Part shown: positions 24,950-34,256 of the stretch, piece after piece | Layout: the number at the start of each line of letters is the position of its first letter | How positions within the stretch are numbered: the stretch's first letter is position 1 | Assembly (NCBI GenBank): GCA_963841445.1 | Contig: CAWJCP010000002.1 | Coordinates: 1,116,001-1,180,000 of the forward strand | Length of the DNA: 64,000 bases | Direction: 5' to 3' | Source: Mayfieldus sp963841445 | GTDB lineage: Bacteria; Actinomycetota; Thermoleophilia; Solirubrobacterales; 70-9 | Notes under the pieces: generated by a model | Told to the model about the DNA's origin: nothing | Seen by the model: only the letters and a program-made list of their open reading frames with translations | Databases searched by the model: none | Program-made: the position numbers and the translations under genes

Positions 24950-25654
24950 ATGATCCCAGCGGGCGTGGAATGTCCGCCCTGCCCGGAGGTTGCCGTATGG
25001 CGGGTCAGGCTCGATCCCGGCGCCCGCGAGGCGGAGATGCGCGCCGTCCTCTCCGCGCAGGAGAGCGAGCGCCTGCGGCGGCTCGACCGGACCGAGGTCG
25101 GGGGGCGCTGGCTGGTCAGCCGCGCGGTCCTGCGCGAGGTCCTCGCCGCGGAGCTTGGTGGGGCGCCAGCCGATGTTCGATTGACGCTCGGCGAGCACGG
25201 GCGGCCGCAACTTGACCACGAAGCGCATCCGAGCGACCTCGACTTCAACCTCTCCCACTCCGGCGAGCTGGCCCTGATCGCCGTCGCCCATGGCCTGCGC
25301 ATCGGCATCGACGTGGAGCGGCTGCGAAACGGCCGCGACCCCCTGCGGGTCGCGGGCCGCTACTTCTCCCCCGCCGAGGTCGCCGCGGTGCGCGCCTTCC
25401 CAAAGCCCGACCGCCCGGACGCGTTCCTGCGCTACTGGACCGCCAAGGAGGCGCTCGCGAAGGGGCTCGGCCTCGGCCTACAGGCGCCTTGGGGCGAGCT
25501 GGAGCTGGTCCGCCAGCCGAGTGGAGAGATGGCGCCGGCAAGGCTCGACGGCGACTGGCGGCTGATAGAGCTGAGCGTTCCGGACGGCTACAGGGGAACG
25601 CTGGCGGTCGCCGCCGCCGAGGTCCGGGTCACGACGCGAGACTGGCACGCCTAA
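24950..25654 (+). CDS. 4'-phosphopantetheinyl transferase (Sfp type)
   Basis: A 234-residue enzyme that moves phosphopantetheine from CoA to carrier-protein serines. The family motifs are clear: FNLSHSGELALIAVAHG, GIDVERLRNGRDP (Mg ligands) and FLRYWTAKEALAKGLGLGL. Length and the two-fold repeated architecture fit the Sfp/Gsp class rather than AcpS. ATG at 24950. Probably cotranscribed with the lipoate-ligase-family gene. No polyketide or peptide synthetase lies in the window, so the carrier target is elsewhere. Confidence 0.91.
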   Translation: MIPAGVECPPCPEVAVWRVRLDPGAREAEMRAVLSAQESERLRRLDRTEVGGRWLVSRAVLREVLAAELGGAPADVRLTLGEHGRPQLDHEAHPSDLDFNLSHSGELALIAVAHGLRIGIDVERLRNGRDPLRVAGRYFSPAEVAAVRAFPKPDRPDAFLRYWTAKEALAKGLGLGLQAPWGELELVRQPSGEMAPARLDGDWRLIELSVPDGYRGTLAVAAAEVRVTTRDWHA

Positions 25655-25709
25655 CGGCCGTCGGCCGAAGCGGCATCTACGTCGGAGCCGACGTAATTGG
25701 CCAGTTGAG

Positions 25710-26069
25710 TGGAGACGGCGGGAATCGAACCCGCGTCCGCGGTCGCGTGACGAATGGCGTCTACAGGCTTAGCCGGCGCTTGGATCTCGCCTCCCGCGTC
25801 TACGCCGGCCAGCGATAGCGGGAAGCAAAGCCCCCTTTGGATGTCCCCTGGCGGCGGAGGCGAGCCGCTCGGGTTAGCCCGTTTCTGAAGCCGGTGCCCC
25901 TCCCCACGGGCGAGGGAGGACCGACTCTCACTGCTTAGCTACTAACTAAGCGGCGAGGGCGAACTCATGGTCCGCACGTATTGGTTTTTCCCGGTGTTTC
26001 ACGAGGCCTCCGGGAACCTCGGCCTGCAACCGTTCGCACGGATCGACCACGTCGAAGCCTGTCGTCCCC
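25710..26069 (-). ncRNA. ssrA: Transfer-messenger RNA (tmRNA)
   Basis: A 360-nt tmRNA. The 5' end GGGGACGACAGGC pairs with the 3' end CGTCTCC plus discriminator A to form the tRNA-like acceptor stem, and the T-arm GGACGCGGGTTCGATTCCCG is classical. CCA is not encoded. The tag frame ends ...KPIRADHEFALAA and stops with TAG at 25946-25948, with the usual ALAA degradation end. A TACAAT -10-like hexamer is at 26087-26092. Its partner smpB is 8 kb away at 33767. Confidence 0.95.
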
Positions 26070-26188
26070 GTGCTATGTGCCCACCAATTGTACGCGGGCG
26101 TTCCTGGCGGGCCGGTGGAGAGCTTTCCTTCAAGCCTGCGGAGGAAAAGCGCTCCAGCGGGTGGCCTCACCGGCGATAGGCTGGCTCG

Positions 26189-27025
26189 ATGGCCGACACC
26201 GGGTTCCCGGTCCAGGACGCGAAGAGCGATTTCTCGCGCGCGCGCCGCCGCGGAGTCATGGCACGGCTGGCGACCCGGCTGCGCCGCGAGCCCGGCGACG
26301 TCAACCTGATCCTGCCCTTCGAGGAGGTCGTCGAGGCGCTCGGCAAGCGGGGCGAGCGGATGCTCGGCGTGCAGATGATCCCGCTTGACTCGATCGTCGG
26401 CAGCGTCGACCGCAGGACCGAGTTCGACCGCAGCTTCCGACCCACTTCGCAGCGCGTCCGCGACCGCTGGGAGCGGATCGCGATCGCGCAGCGCAAGGGT
26501 GAGTCGATGCCGCCGATCCAGGTCTACCGAGTCGGAGGCCTGCATTTCGTCAAGGACGGCCACCACCGCGTCTCGGTGGCGCGGGCCCAGGGTCGTGATG
26601 AGATCGACGCCCAGGTGACCGAGGTGCAGACGGCGCTGGAGCCCGAGCAGGCGCTCAACCTCGCCGACCTGCCTCTGAAGAGCCACCAGCGGGTCTTTTT
26701 CGAGCGCGTCCCGCTGCCACCCGAGGCGCGGGGGCGGATCCAGCTATCGGATGCCTGGGACTACGCGAAGCTGGCCGAGGCCGTCGAAGCATGGGGATTC
26801 CGGACGATCCAGGCCTGTCGCGAGCTGCTCGGGCGCGAGCAGGTCGCCGAGGCGTGGTACCGCGAGGACTACGAGCCAATCGTCGCGGCGCTTAGCGAAG
26901 CGGAGCTGCTGGGCGAGGAGGAGACCGAGACCGAGGCCTACATGCGGATCGTCGGCGAGCGCTACCTGCTGATTCGCAGCCACGCGTGGGACGAGTCGGT
27001 GCTCGAGCGGCTCAAACGGCGCTAG
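26189..27025 (+). CDS. ParB/sulfiredoxin-fold nuclease-domain-like protein
   Basis: A 278-residue protein with a ParB-type N-terminal fold: GVQMIPLDSIVGSVDRRTEF, then IQVYRVGGLHFVKDGHHRVS with the DGHHR nucleotide-binding loop. The rest is helical and acidic (LLGEEETETEAYMRIVGERY). It lacks the helix-turn-helix and parS context of chromosomal ParB, so it is not a partition protein; some relatives are CTP-binding or nuclease-like. ATG at 26189. Its end overlaps the convergent sugC by 14 bases. Confidence 0.72.
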   Translation: MADTGFPVQDAKSDFSRARRRGVMARLATRLRREPGDVNLILPFEEVVEALGKRGERMLGVQMIPLDSIVGSVDRRTEFDRSFRPTSQRVRDRWERIAIAQRKGESMPPIQVYRVGGLHFVKDGHHRVSVARAQGRDEIDAQVTEVQTALEPEQALNLADLPLKSHQRVFFERVPLPPEARGRIQLSDAWDYAKLAEAVEAWGFRTIQACRELLGREQVAEAWYREDYEPIVAALSEAELLGEEETETEAYMRIVGERYLLIRSHAWDESVLERLKRR

Positions 27026-28220
27026 GAGCGCCGTCGCCGGCCGAAGCCCCGTCGCCCAGGGCCAGGTTGCGGCCGCCGTCGGGGTCGAAGAAGTGCAGCT
27101 TCGCCGCGTCGATCCAGAGCTCCGCCTCCTGGCCCTTCTTCACGTTCGTCGTCGGATCTAGCCTGGCGACGACCTGCTCCTCGCGGCCTGAGCCCCCGTC
27201 GGAGCCGACGTCCGCGGCCAGCTCGCTGAGCTCCTCCGACTGCACCTCCCCGCCCTCGACCTCGAAGTAGGCGTACTCCTCGGCGCCCAGAGACTCGACC
27301 AGGTCGATCTTCGCCTTGAAGGTGATCCCGCGGCCGCGGACATCGTCGCCGACCATCGAGGCGTCCTCGAAGGCCTCGGGCCTGATCCCGACGATCACCG
27401 AGCCGTCGGCGCCGCCCGCGGGGCGGGCGTCCTCGGGCACCGGGATGTCGCCGAGCGGCGTCTTGACCGTTTCGCCGCTCAGCTCGCCGGGCATGAAGTT
27501 CATCGACGGCGAGCCGATGAACCCGGCGACGAACAGGTTCGCGGGCCGGTTGTAAAGCTCGCCGGGCGGGCCGACCTGCTGCAGGACTCCGCCGCGCATC
27601 ACCGCGACGCGATCGCCGAGCGTCATCGCCTCGGTCTGGTCGTGGGTGACGTAAATGGTCGTGGTCCCAAGCCGTGACTGGATCCGAGCGACCTCAGTGC
27701 GCATCTGCACGCGCAGCTTCGCGTCCAGGTTGGAGAGCGGCTCGTCCATCAGGAAGGCCTTCGGATCGCGGACGATCGCGCGCCCCATCGCGACACGCTG
27801 GCGCTGGCCGCCGGAGAGGTTGGCCGGCTTGCGGTCGAGGTGCTCGGTGAGGTCGAGGATGCGGGCAGCCTCCTCGACCTTCTCGGTGACCTCGGCGTCG
27901 TCGACCTTGGCAAGCTTGAGCGGGAAGGCCATGTTCTCGCGCACGGTCATGTGCGGGTAAAGCGCGTAGTTCTGGAACACCATCGCGATGTCTCGGTCCT
28001 TCGGCGCGCGCTCGTTGACGACCTGGTCGCCGATCCGCAGCTCGCCGTCGGTGATGTCCTCGAGCCCCGCGATCATCTTCAGCGCCGTCGACTTCCCGCA
28101 GCCCGACGGGCCGACGAGGATCACGAACTCGCCATCCTCGATCTCCAGGTTCATGTCCTTGACCGCCTCGAACCCATCGGGGTATCGCTTCGTCAGGTGC
28201 TCCAGCACGACTTCAGCCAT
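27012..28220 (-). CDS. Sugar ABC transporter ATP-binding protein (SugC/MsmK type)
   Basis: A 402-residue CUT1-family ATPase that powers a carbohydrate importer. Walker A GPSGCGKSTALKMIAGLEDI, signature LSGGQRQRVAMGRAIVRDPK, Walker B AFLMDEPLSNLDAKLRVQMR and the H-loop YVTHDQTEAMTLGD are intact. The C-terminal TOBE/regulatory region is present and carries an extra acidic, Gly-rich insert (DVGSDGGSGREEQ). It is the last gene of a lpqY-sugA-sugB-sugC-like operon. One such ATPase may serve several sugar permeases. Confidence 0.92.
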   Translation of the reverse strand: MAEVVLEHLTKRYPDGFEAVKDMNLEIEDGEFVILVGPSGCGKSTALKMIAGLEDITDGELRIGDQVVNERAPKDRDIAMVFQNYALYPHMTVRENMAFPLKLAKVDDAEVTEKVEEAARILDLTEHLDRKPANLSGGQRQRVAMGRAIVRDPKAFLMDEPLSNLDAKLRVQMRTEVARIQSRLGTTTIYVTHDQTEAMTLGDRVAVMRGGVLQQVGPPGELYNRPANLFVAGFIGSPSMNFMPGELSGETVKTPLGDIPVPEDARPAGGADGSVIVGIRPEAFEDASMVGDDVRGRGITFKAKIDLVESLGAEEYAYFEVEGGEVQSEELSELAADVGSDGGSGREEQVVARLDPTTNVKKGQEAELWIDAAKLHFFDPDGGRNLALGDGASAGDGAPSAV

Positions 28221-28233
28221 TCGTTCCTACTCC

Positions 28234-29076
28234 TTATCCCTTCACGGCGCCCGCCGTCAGCCCGGCGACGATGCGGCGCTGGAAGAACAGCACGAACAGG
28301 ATGATCGGCACGGTCACGATCACCGCCGCGGCGGCGATGTTGCCGGTCGGGGCGGTGAACTGGGACTCGCCGGTGAAGAACGCCAGCGCCGCGGGCACGG
28401 TGCGGGCGCTGTTGGAAGAAGTGAGCGTGATCGCGAACAGGAAGTCGTTCCAGCAGATGATGAAGACGAGGATCGCGGCCGTGAAGGTGCCCGGCGCGGC
28501 CAGCGGGATGATCACCTTGCGGAAGGCCTGGTACGGCGTCGCCCCGTCGACCGCGGCCGCCTCCTCGAGGTCCCAGGGGATCTCCCTGAAGAACGCGACC
28601 AACGTGTAGATCGCCAGCGGCAAGGCGAAGGTCAGGTAGGGAATGATCAGCCCCAGGTAGGTGTCGTAGAGGCCGATCGCGCGCCACATGTCGAACAGCG
28701 GCCCGACGGTCGAGATCTGCGGGAACATCGCGATCGCCAGCGCGCCGGCAAGGATCGCGCCCTTGCCGGGGAAGTCGAGCCGGGCGATCGCGTAGGCCGC
28801 GAAGGCGGCGAGGACGATCGCGATCACGGTCGAGATCGTCGCGATCGCAATCGAGTTGATCAGCGGGTGCAGGAAGGGGCTGTTGTCGATCCCGCCGTCG
28901 AACAGGGTCTTGTAGTTGTCGAAGGTCCAGTGGGCGGGGACGAAGCGCCCGTCGGTGACCGACTCCGGGGTCTTGAAGGACAGCGAGATGATCCAGAGGA
29001 TCGGGACCAGGGAGAAGACCAGGACCGCGAAGATCCCGATGCTCCAGGTCGTGTACTCGCGGGTTCCGCGCTTCAT
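28234..29076 (-). CDS. Sugar ABC transporter permease (SugB/MalG type)
   Basis: A 280-residue CUT1 permease with six membrane helices. The cytoplasmic EAA coupling loop reads LEEAAAVDGATPYQAFRKVI, typical for the MalG-like subunit. ATG at 29076 directly abuts the upstream permease stop, and the stop lies 13 bases before sugC, so the genes are one operon. The substrate is inferred from the neighbouring binding protein. Confidence 0.92.
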   Translation of the reverse strand: MKRGTREYTTWSIGIFAVLVFSLVPILWIISLSFKTPESVTDGRFVPAHWTFDNYKTLFDGGIDNSPFLHPLINSIAIATISTVIAIVLAAFAAYAIARLDFPGKGAILAGALAIAMFPQISTVGPLFDMWRAIGLYDTYLGLIIPYLTFALPLAIYTLVAFFREIPWDLEEAAAVDGATPYQAFRKVIIPLAAPGTFTAAILVFIICWNDFLFAITLTSSNSARTVPAALAFFTGESQFTAPTGNIAAAAVIVTVPIILFVLFFQRRIVAGLTAGAVKG

Positions 29077-31221
29077 CTAGGTCCCCGGCCTTCCCTCCGC
29101 CATCCGGACCCCCAACAGGCGCACGAACGCGACAGCGATGATCAGCACGGCGATGAAGATCAGCACCGAGACCGCCGAGCCGAGCCCGAGGTTGGTGCGC
29201 GAGATCAGCTGGTTGTAGCCGAGGATCGACACCGACTCGGTGTTCTGCGACCCCCGGGTCATGATGAAGATGTTGTCGAAGATCCGGAACGCGTCGAGGG
29301 TGCGGAAGAGCAGCGCGACGAGGATCGCCGGCTTCATCAGCGGCAGGGTGATGCGGAAGAAGCGCTGCACCGCGGTCGCGCCGTCGACCTTCGCCGCCTC
29401 ATAGAGGCCGTCGTCGATCGTGGTCAGGCCGGCGAGCAGCAGCAGGGCCATGAACGGCGTCGTCTTCCAGACCTCGGCCATGATGATCACCGCCATCGAG
29501 CTGCCGTGGCCCCCGAACCAGGACTTGTCGATACCCAGCGGCGGGTTCACGAACCCGGTGTCGGAGGCGAAGGCGAACTGCCAGGCGAAGGCGGCGGCGA
29601 CGGTGACGATCCCGTAGGGGATCAGCACCGCGGTCCGCACCGCGCCGCGGCCGAAGATCGCCCGGTGCATGACCAGCGCGATCACCATCCCGAGGCCCAG
29701 CTCGATCGAGACCGAGACGACGGTGATCACCAGGGTGTTGCCGACGTCCTGCCACCAGAGGTGCGAGCTCAGGACCGCGCCGTAGTTGTCGAGACCGACG
29801 AAGCCGCCCTCCTCGGGGAAGCGCAGGTCGATGTTCTGCATCGAAAGGACGATCGCGTAACAGATCGGATAGGCGGTCACGAGCAGCATCGCGACGACCG
29901 CCGGAGCGCAGAGCATCCAGCCGAGGCTGCGCTCGGAGCGGGTGCGCTCGGTCATCAGAGAGCCCTTCCGCTTCACGGCGTCCTCGAGGTTGCCCTTCAG
30001 CTCGTCATAGCTGGGGCCGGGATCCTTGGGATCGATCTTGTCGGGCGGATGAAGGGCGTCCTGGACCGCGAGCGAGACGTCCTGGTAGGCGGGCGTCTGC
30101 GGGCGCGGAGCGGCGTCGTCGATCGACTGCTTGACCAGGCCCGCGAAGCCGGGGAAGGCCTTCTTGATCGTCTTCGACGCGTAGAGGGACTCCAAGGAGG
30201 GCGGCAGCCCGTCGAGCTCTACCGCCGTCTCCTGGCTCTTGCGGTCGCTGACGCAGGCCGCGGCGTCGAATGCCTGGTCGGGGTGGCTGGTGTAGCCGCC
30301 GACGCCGATGTTGAAGCCGCCCAGCGGCGGCCGGCTCGGCTTGCCGGCGACGTCCTCGGGGTAGCGGGCGAAGCCCATCTCCTTCTGGATGTCGGGCGCG
30401 TTGTCGCCGGCGCTGGCGTAGGCGAAGGTGTAGTTGAGCATGAAGGCGGAGTCGCCGGCCTCGAAGCCGAGCCGCGCCGAGTCCTCGTCGGAGGTCGTCA
30501 GGTTTGTCGGCGCCGCCGAGGAGTTGGCAAAGCGGCCGATCGTCGCCAGCGCCTTGTCGGTCGGCTGGCGGGCCAGCGAGACCTGCTCCGGCCCGGAGAG
30601 CAGCTGGGCTCCGGCTGACTCGATCATCGAGTTGACCCAGACCGTGAAGCCCTCGTACTTGTTGGCCTGAACCTGGATCGTCCCCGACTTCGCCGGCCCC
30701 AGCTTCTCAGCGTCCTTGATCATCTCGTCCCAGGTGGTGGGCGGCTTCGGGACCAGGTCCTTGCGGTACCAGAGCAGCTGCGTGTTGGTGTTGAACGGCG
30801 CCCCGTAGAGCTTCTTCTCGAACGAGGCCGTCTCGATCACGCTCGGAAACACTCCCTTCGTGACCTGCTTGGCGAGGGCGTCGGGGAACGGCTTGACCCA
30901 GCCGGCGTTGGCGAACTCGGCGGTCCAGATCACGTCCATCCCGATCAGGTCGACGCTCGAGTCCTTGGCGGCCAGCCGCCGCACGAGCTGCTCGCGCTGC
31001 TGGCTGGCGTCGGTGGGCAGCAGCTCGACGTTGATCTTGTACTCACCCTTCGACTCCTTGGTGCAGCGCTCGGCGACATCCTGGATCGTGCCGCCGGGCT
31101 GGGTGGCGACGAACCAGTTCAGGGTCGGCGTCCCGGCGCTTGCGGACCCCCCACAACCGCTGACGAGTGCCACGAGTGCCAGCGCCATGAAGGGCGCCAG
31201 CAGGCTGGTGCGCAGACTCAA
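29077..31221 (-). CDS. Sugar-binding lipoprotein (LpqY type) read through into permease (SugA type)
   Basis: One 714-residue frame holds two proteins. Residues 1-422 are a CUT1 solute-binding lipoprotein with lipobox LVSGC, TIQDVAERCTKESKGEYKIN and IGMDVIWTAEFANAGWV, resembling trehalose-binding LpqY/ThuE. Residues 423-714 start with ATG at 29955 and form a complete MalF/SugA permease with the EAA loop YEAAKVDGATAVQRFFRITL. At the junction CTCTGATGACC a TGATG stop-start overlap would arise if a single base upstream were removed, so the fusion may be an indel artefact. TTG start at 31221 is preceded by AAGGAGGAGGGAG. Confidence 0.88.
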   Translation of the reverse strand: MSLRTSLLAPFMALALVALVSGCGGSASAGTPTLNWFVATQPGGTIQDVAERCTKESKGEYKINVELLPTDASQQREQLVRRLAAKDSSVDLIGMDVIWTAEFANAGWVKPFPDALAKQVTKGVFPSVIETASFEKKLYGAPFNTNTQLLWYRKDLVPKPPTTWDEMIKDAEKLGPAKSGTIQVQANKYEGFTVWVNSMIESAGAQLLSGPEQVSLARQPTDKALATIGRFANSSAAPTNLTTSDEDSARLGFEAGDSAFMLNYTFAYASAGDNAPDIQKEMGFARYPEDVAGKPSRPPLGGFNIGVGGYTSHPDQAFDAAACVSDRKSQETAVELDGLPPSLESLYASKTIKKAFPGFAGLVKQSIDDAAPRPQTPAYQDVSLAVQDALHPPDKIDPKDPGPSYDELKGNLEDAVKRKGSLMTERTRSERSLGWMLCAPAVVAMLLVTAYPICYAIVLSMQNIDLRFPEEGGFVGLDNYGAVLSSHLWWQDVGNTLVITVVSVSIELGLGMVIALVMHRAIFGRGAVRTAVLIPYGIVTVAAAFAWQFAFASDTGFVNPPLGIDKSWFGGHGSSMAVIIMAEVWKTTPFMALLLLAGLTTIDDGLYEAAKVDGATAVQRFFRITLPLMKPAILVALLFRTLDAFRIFDNIFIMTRGSQNTESVSILGYNQLISRTNLGLGSAVSVLIFIAVLIIAVAFVRLLGVRMAEGRPGT

Positions 31222-31237
31222 ACTCCCTCCTCCTTGC

Positions 31238-31259
31238 GTCCCGCGTCTCCCCGCGGGAC
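31238..31259 (-). promoter_or_regulatory. Leader hairpin before the sugar transporter operon
   Basis: GTCCCGCG (31238-31245) pairs with CGCGGGAC (31252-31259) around a 6-nt loop, ending a few bases before the AAGGAGGAGGGAG ribosome site of the binding-protein gene. It may limit or stabilise the transcript start. It lies in a 128-base gap where nothing else is seen. Confidence 0.32.
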
Positions 31260-31349
31260 CTGGAGAATGCTGTTCCCTGCATGACGCGGTCTAAACCCGA
31301 CCCTGCGCCGTAGGCCGAGCGCGCCTGGCTCGACGAGCTGGCCGGGCGA

Positions 31350-33693
31350 TCAGACCTTGACGCGACGCTTGAACTCGGCGAGCACGTCGCCCGGGAAACC
31401 CGGGACGTCGTCGAGATCGTCGACCGACGAGTAGCCGCCGCGGCGCTCGCGATGGGCGAGCACCCGAGTCGCCTGAGTGACCGAGAGGTTGGCGGAGCGA
31501 AGCTGCTCGAAGCTCGCCGAGTTGAGGTCGATCGCGTCCCCGGAAGGTCCACTGCTTGCGGCTCGGGCCGGGCTCGGGTCGGCTTGCGGCTCGGCTTCGG
31601 CTTCGGCTGCGGCTCGGCTGCTCGGCTTGCGGCTCGACTTCGGCTTGCGGCTCGGCCTCGGCTGCGGCTCGGCTTCGGCCTGCGGCTGCTCGGCCGGCGA
31701 CGTTTCGGCCGCGGGCTGCTCGCCGGCTGGTTCTGCGGCAGCCTGCGGCTCCGCCTCCGCTTCCTGCGCCTCCCCCGCCACCCAGTCGGGCGGCGACGGC
31801 TCGGCGTGGGCCTCGGCGGCCGGCTGCGGCCCATCGGACTCGGGCCTGCGGCTGCTGGGTCGGCTCGTTGCGCGGGCGCCGCCGTTTCCTCGAGCCCCTC
31901 GACGGCCTGCGAGCTCTCGATCTCGGCTGCCGCCGCGCGTCGCTCTGCGTCGCGGGCGCGCTGCTCGGCGTCGTTGACGCTGTCCAGGACCTCGCGCAGG
32001 CGGCGCTCGCGCTCGGCCTCCTCGGTCTTCAGCTGCGCCATCCGCTCGGCGGCGGTCGCGCGACGCTCGGCGGCGGCGGCGCGGGCCTCGATCTGGTCGA
32101 GGCGCTCCTTTGCGTCGGCAATCGCCTTGTCGTGGCTCTGGCGCTCGCTCTTGAGCTGCTCTTCGATCGCGCGGGTCCGCTCCTCGGCCTCGCGGCGCGC
32201 CTCGGCGGCCTGCTGCTGGGCCTTGCCGGCGGCCTCGCTGCGAACCTCCTGCTCGGCCTCGGCGCGGGCCCGCTCGGCGGCGGCTTGAATTCGCTGCTCG
32301 GCCTGCTTGCGGGCCTCGGCGGCGCGCTGCTCGGCCCGGCGCTGCAGCTCCTCGGCCTCCTTCAAGCGTCGCTCGGCCGCCGCCTTGATCCGCTGCTCCT
32401 CCTCCTCGGCTCTGTGCTGCTCGGCGCGGACCTTCTCCTCGGCCTCGCGGGCGGCCCGCTCGGCAGCCTCGGCGGCCTTGGCCTCGGCATCGACGCTCGG
32501 CGCCGCAGCGGCGGGCTCGGCGGGCGCCGCAGTGGGGGGCTCGGCGGGCGCCGCAGCGGCGGGCTCGGGGCGCGCAGCGGGGGCTCGGGGGGCTCTTCAG
32601 GCGTCGCAGCGGGGGGCTCGGGGGGCATTTGCGTGGCCGGCTCCGACGGCGGCTGCGACCTCAGTGCCTCGGGCACGAACTCGGCGCCGCGGGAAGAATC
32701 GTTGCTTGCGCTCGCCGTCGACGGCGACGGCTCGGGGGCTGAGGTGAATGCAGGCGCCTCGGCCGAGCCAGCGGGAGGCGCAGTGGCCGGGTCAGGCTTG
32801 GGCCGGCGCCTGAACAGGCCCCGGCGCCCCTCGCCGGACGGCTGCTCGCCGCCCGCCGCGGCGGCAGGCTTAGCCTGGGAAGCCTCATTCGCCTCGGCTT
32901 CCCTTCTTGCCTGCTCGTCTGCCTTCTCCCCCTGCATCGCGGTCTCCTTTGCTCGCTTGGCGGCTTTCTGCTCCAGCGTTTGCTTGCGGCGCTCATCCCG
33001 CTCGCGCTTGCGCAGCTCGCGACGGCTGGGAGCCGACCTCGACTTTACGGGTTCGCCTTGCCCGGTGGCCCCGGTACCCTCCGCCGAGGCCTCTGCCTGC
33101 GCACGGACGGCAGTCCCGGCGAGCGATGCACCGCTCGCCGCGACCGCTCCCCCGGTCTGCGGCACAGCGCCACCGGTCTGCGCGACCACCCCGCCGGCCC
33201 CCTGCGGCGCAGGCGCGCCTGAGGCGGCGACCGGGCTCGCCTGCTGCTTCGCATTTCGCTGCGCGATCTTCGCGGCAGCCCGCTCCTCATCGCGCTGGCG
33301 ACGCGCCTCAAGCTGCGCCTGGCGCTCGCGTTCGCGCCGGGCGCGATCCTCCTCATGCTTGCGCTTTCGCTCAAGGCGCTTGCGCTCGCGAAGCTCGCGG
33401 CGACTGGGAGCCGAGGCCTGTCCCGGCGACGATTCTGGCTGCCGCGCCGCGGGCGGCGGCGGCGTACTTGCGCCTTGCGGAGGCTTCGCACGCGCGGCCG
33501 GCGCCGAGGCCGCAGCCGGCTGGCCCTGCGACGGGACGCTGACCAGGGTCGGCCGCGCCTTGCGCTTGCCGCGGCGCTGCATCAGCATCGCGAGCAGCAG
33601 GAGCAGGACGAGCAGCGCGGCTGCGGCGCCAACCAGGATCGCCACATGATCGTCAATGAAGCTGCTGAGGCTTGCGTACTGAATAATCGTCAA
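31350..33693 (-). CDS. Membrane-anchored coiled-coil protein with C-terminal helix-hairpin-helix domain (frameshifted)
   Basis: A protein of about 780 residues spread over three frames. Residues 18-38 are a single membrane helix (AILVGAAAALLVLLLLLAML). Then follow blocks of Lys/Arg/Glu coiled coil (RRELRERKRLERKRKHEEDR; a similar block is repeated), a Pro/Ala region, a long Ala/Glu/Arg coiled coil (EELQRRAEQRAAEARKQAEQ), an acidic Pro/Glu spacer, and a C-terminal ComEA-like HhH domain (DLNSASFEQLRSANLS, DDLDDVPGFPGDVLAEF). Shifts lie near 32585 (inside an 8-residue repeat) and 31830. Function is unknown; a membrane-tethered DNA-binding role is inference. Domain order is similar to no characterised protein I know. 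Confidence 0.74.
32500..32625 (-). repeat. 24-bp tandem repeats encoding Pro-Ala-Glu octapeptides
   Basis: About four units related to GGCGCCGCAGCGGCGGGCTC repeat every 24 bases, translating on the minus strand as variants of PAEPAAAA/PAEPPTAA. Later units are shorter (cgcgcagcgggggctcgggg), and the reading frame of the host gene breaks here. Either repeat slippage in the genome or consensus error in a low-complexity tract explains it. Confidence 0.5.
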
Positions 33694-33766
33694 CTCCCGA
33701 TCTCACCGGGCGCCGTCGGCGTGCCGATCAGGCGTCGCCCGGAACACGGCAGGTTACCGGCAACGC

Positions 33767-34246
33767 TCAGCGCATCCGCCCCTTGAATTCGCGTTCGACC
33801 TCGCGTCGGGTGTCGCGCTCGGCGATCTCCCTTCGGCGGTCGCGACCCTCCTTGCCGCGGGCCAGGGCCAGCTCGACCTTCGCGTGGCGGCCCTTGAAGT
33901 AGATCCGGCTCGGAACCAGGGTCAGGCCGCGCTGCTGGGTCTTGCCGATCAGTCGCTCGATCTCGCCCCGCTTGAGCAGCAGCTTTCGGGGCCGGTCGGG
34001 ATCGTGGTTCTGGGTGCTCGCGGGAGCGTAGGGAGAGATATGCAGGTTGCGCAGCCAGACCTCTCCGCCCTGCACAACAGCGTAGGAGTCGGCCAGCTGG
34101 GCCTTTCCCTCGCGCAGCGACTTGACCTCGCTGCCGAGCAGCTGGATGCCCGCCTCCATGATCTCGACGAACTCGAACTTGTGGCGGGCGCGGCGATTGG
34201 TCGCCACGTCCCCCGGTTCGGCCTTGCGCTTGCTTCGCTTTGCCAT
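33767..34246 (-). CDS. smpB: SsrA-binding protein SmpB
   Basis: A 159-residue RNA-binding protein that delivers tmRNA to stalled ribosomes. Family motifs are ATNRRARHKFEFVEIMEAG, QLLGSEVKSLREGKAQLADS and YAPASTQNHDPDRPRKLLL, ending in the basic C-terminal tail (KEGRDRRREIAERDTRREV) that enters the mRNA channel. ATG at 34246 fits the family N-terminus. It lies 10 bases after rnr on the same strand. The tmRNA gene is at 25710-26069. Confidence 0.96.
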   Translation of the reverse strand: MAKRSKRKAEPGDVATNRRARHKFEFVEIMEAGIQLLGSEVKSLREGKAQLADSYAVVQGGEVWLRNLHISPYAPASTQNHDPDRPRKLLLKRGEIERLIGKTQQRGLTLVPSRIYFKGRHAKVELALARGKEGRDRRREIAERDTRREVEREFKGRMR

Positions 34247-34256
34247 CCGACCCGGC

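Noticed and set aside
26189..27025. Chromosome-partition ParB
   Set aside because: Only the ParB/sulfiredoxin-like fold is seen; there is no parA, no parS and no central helix-turn-helix.
27988..30618. Plus-strand open frame of 876 codons across the sugar transporter
   Set aside because: Antisense to three clearly conserved transporter genes, dominated by Asp/Arg/Gly/His; an artefact of GC-rich codon bias.
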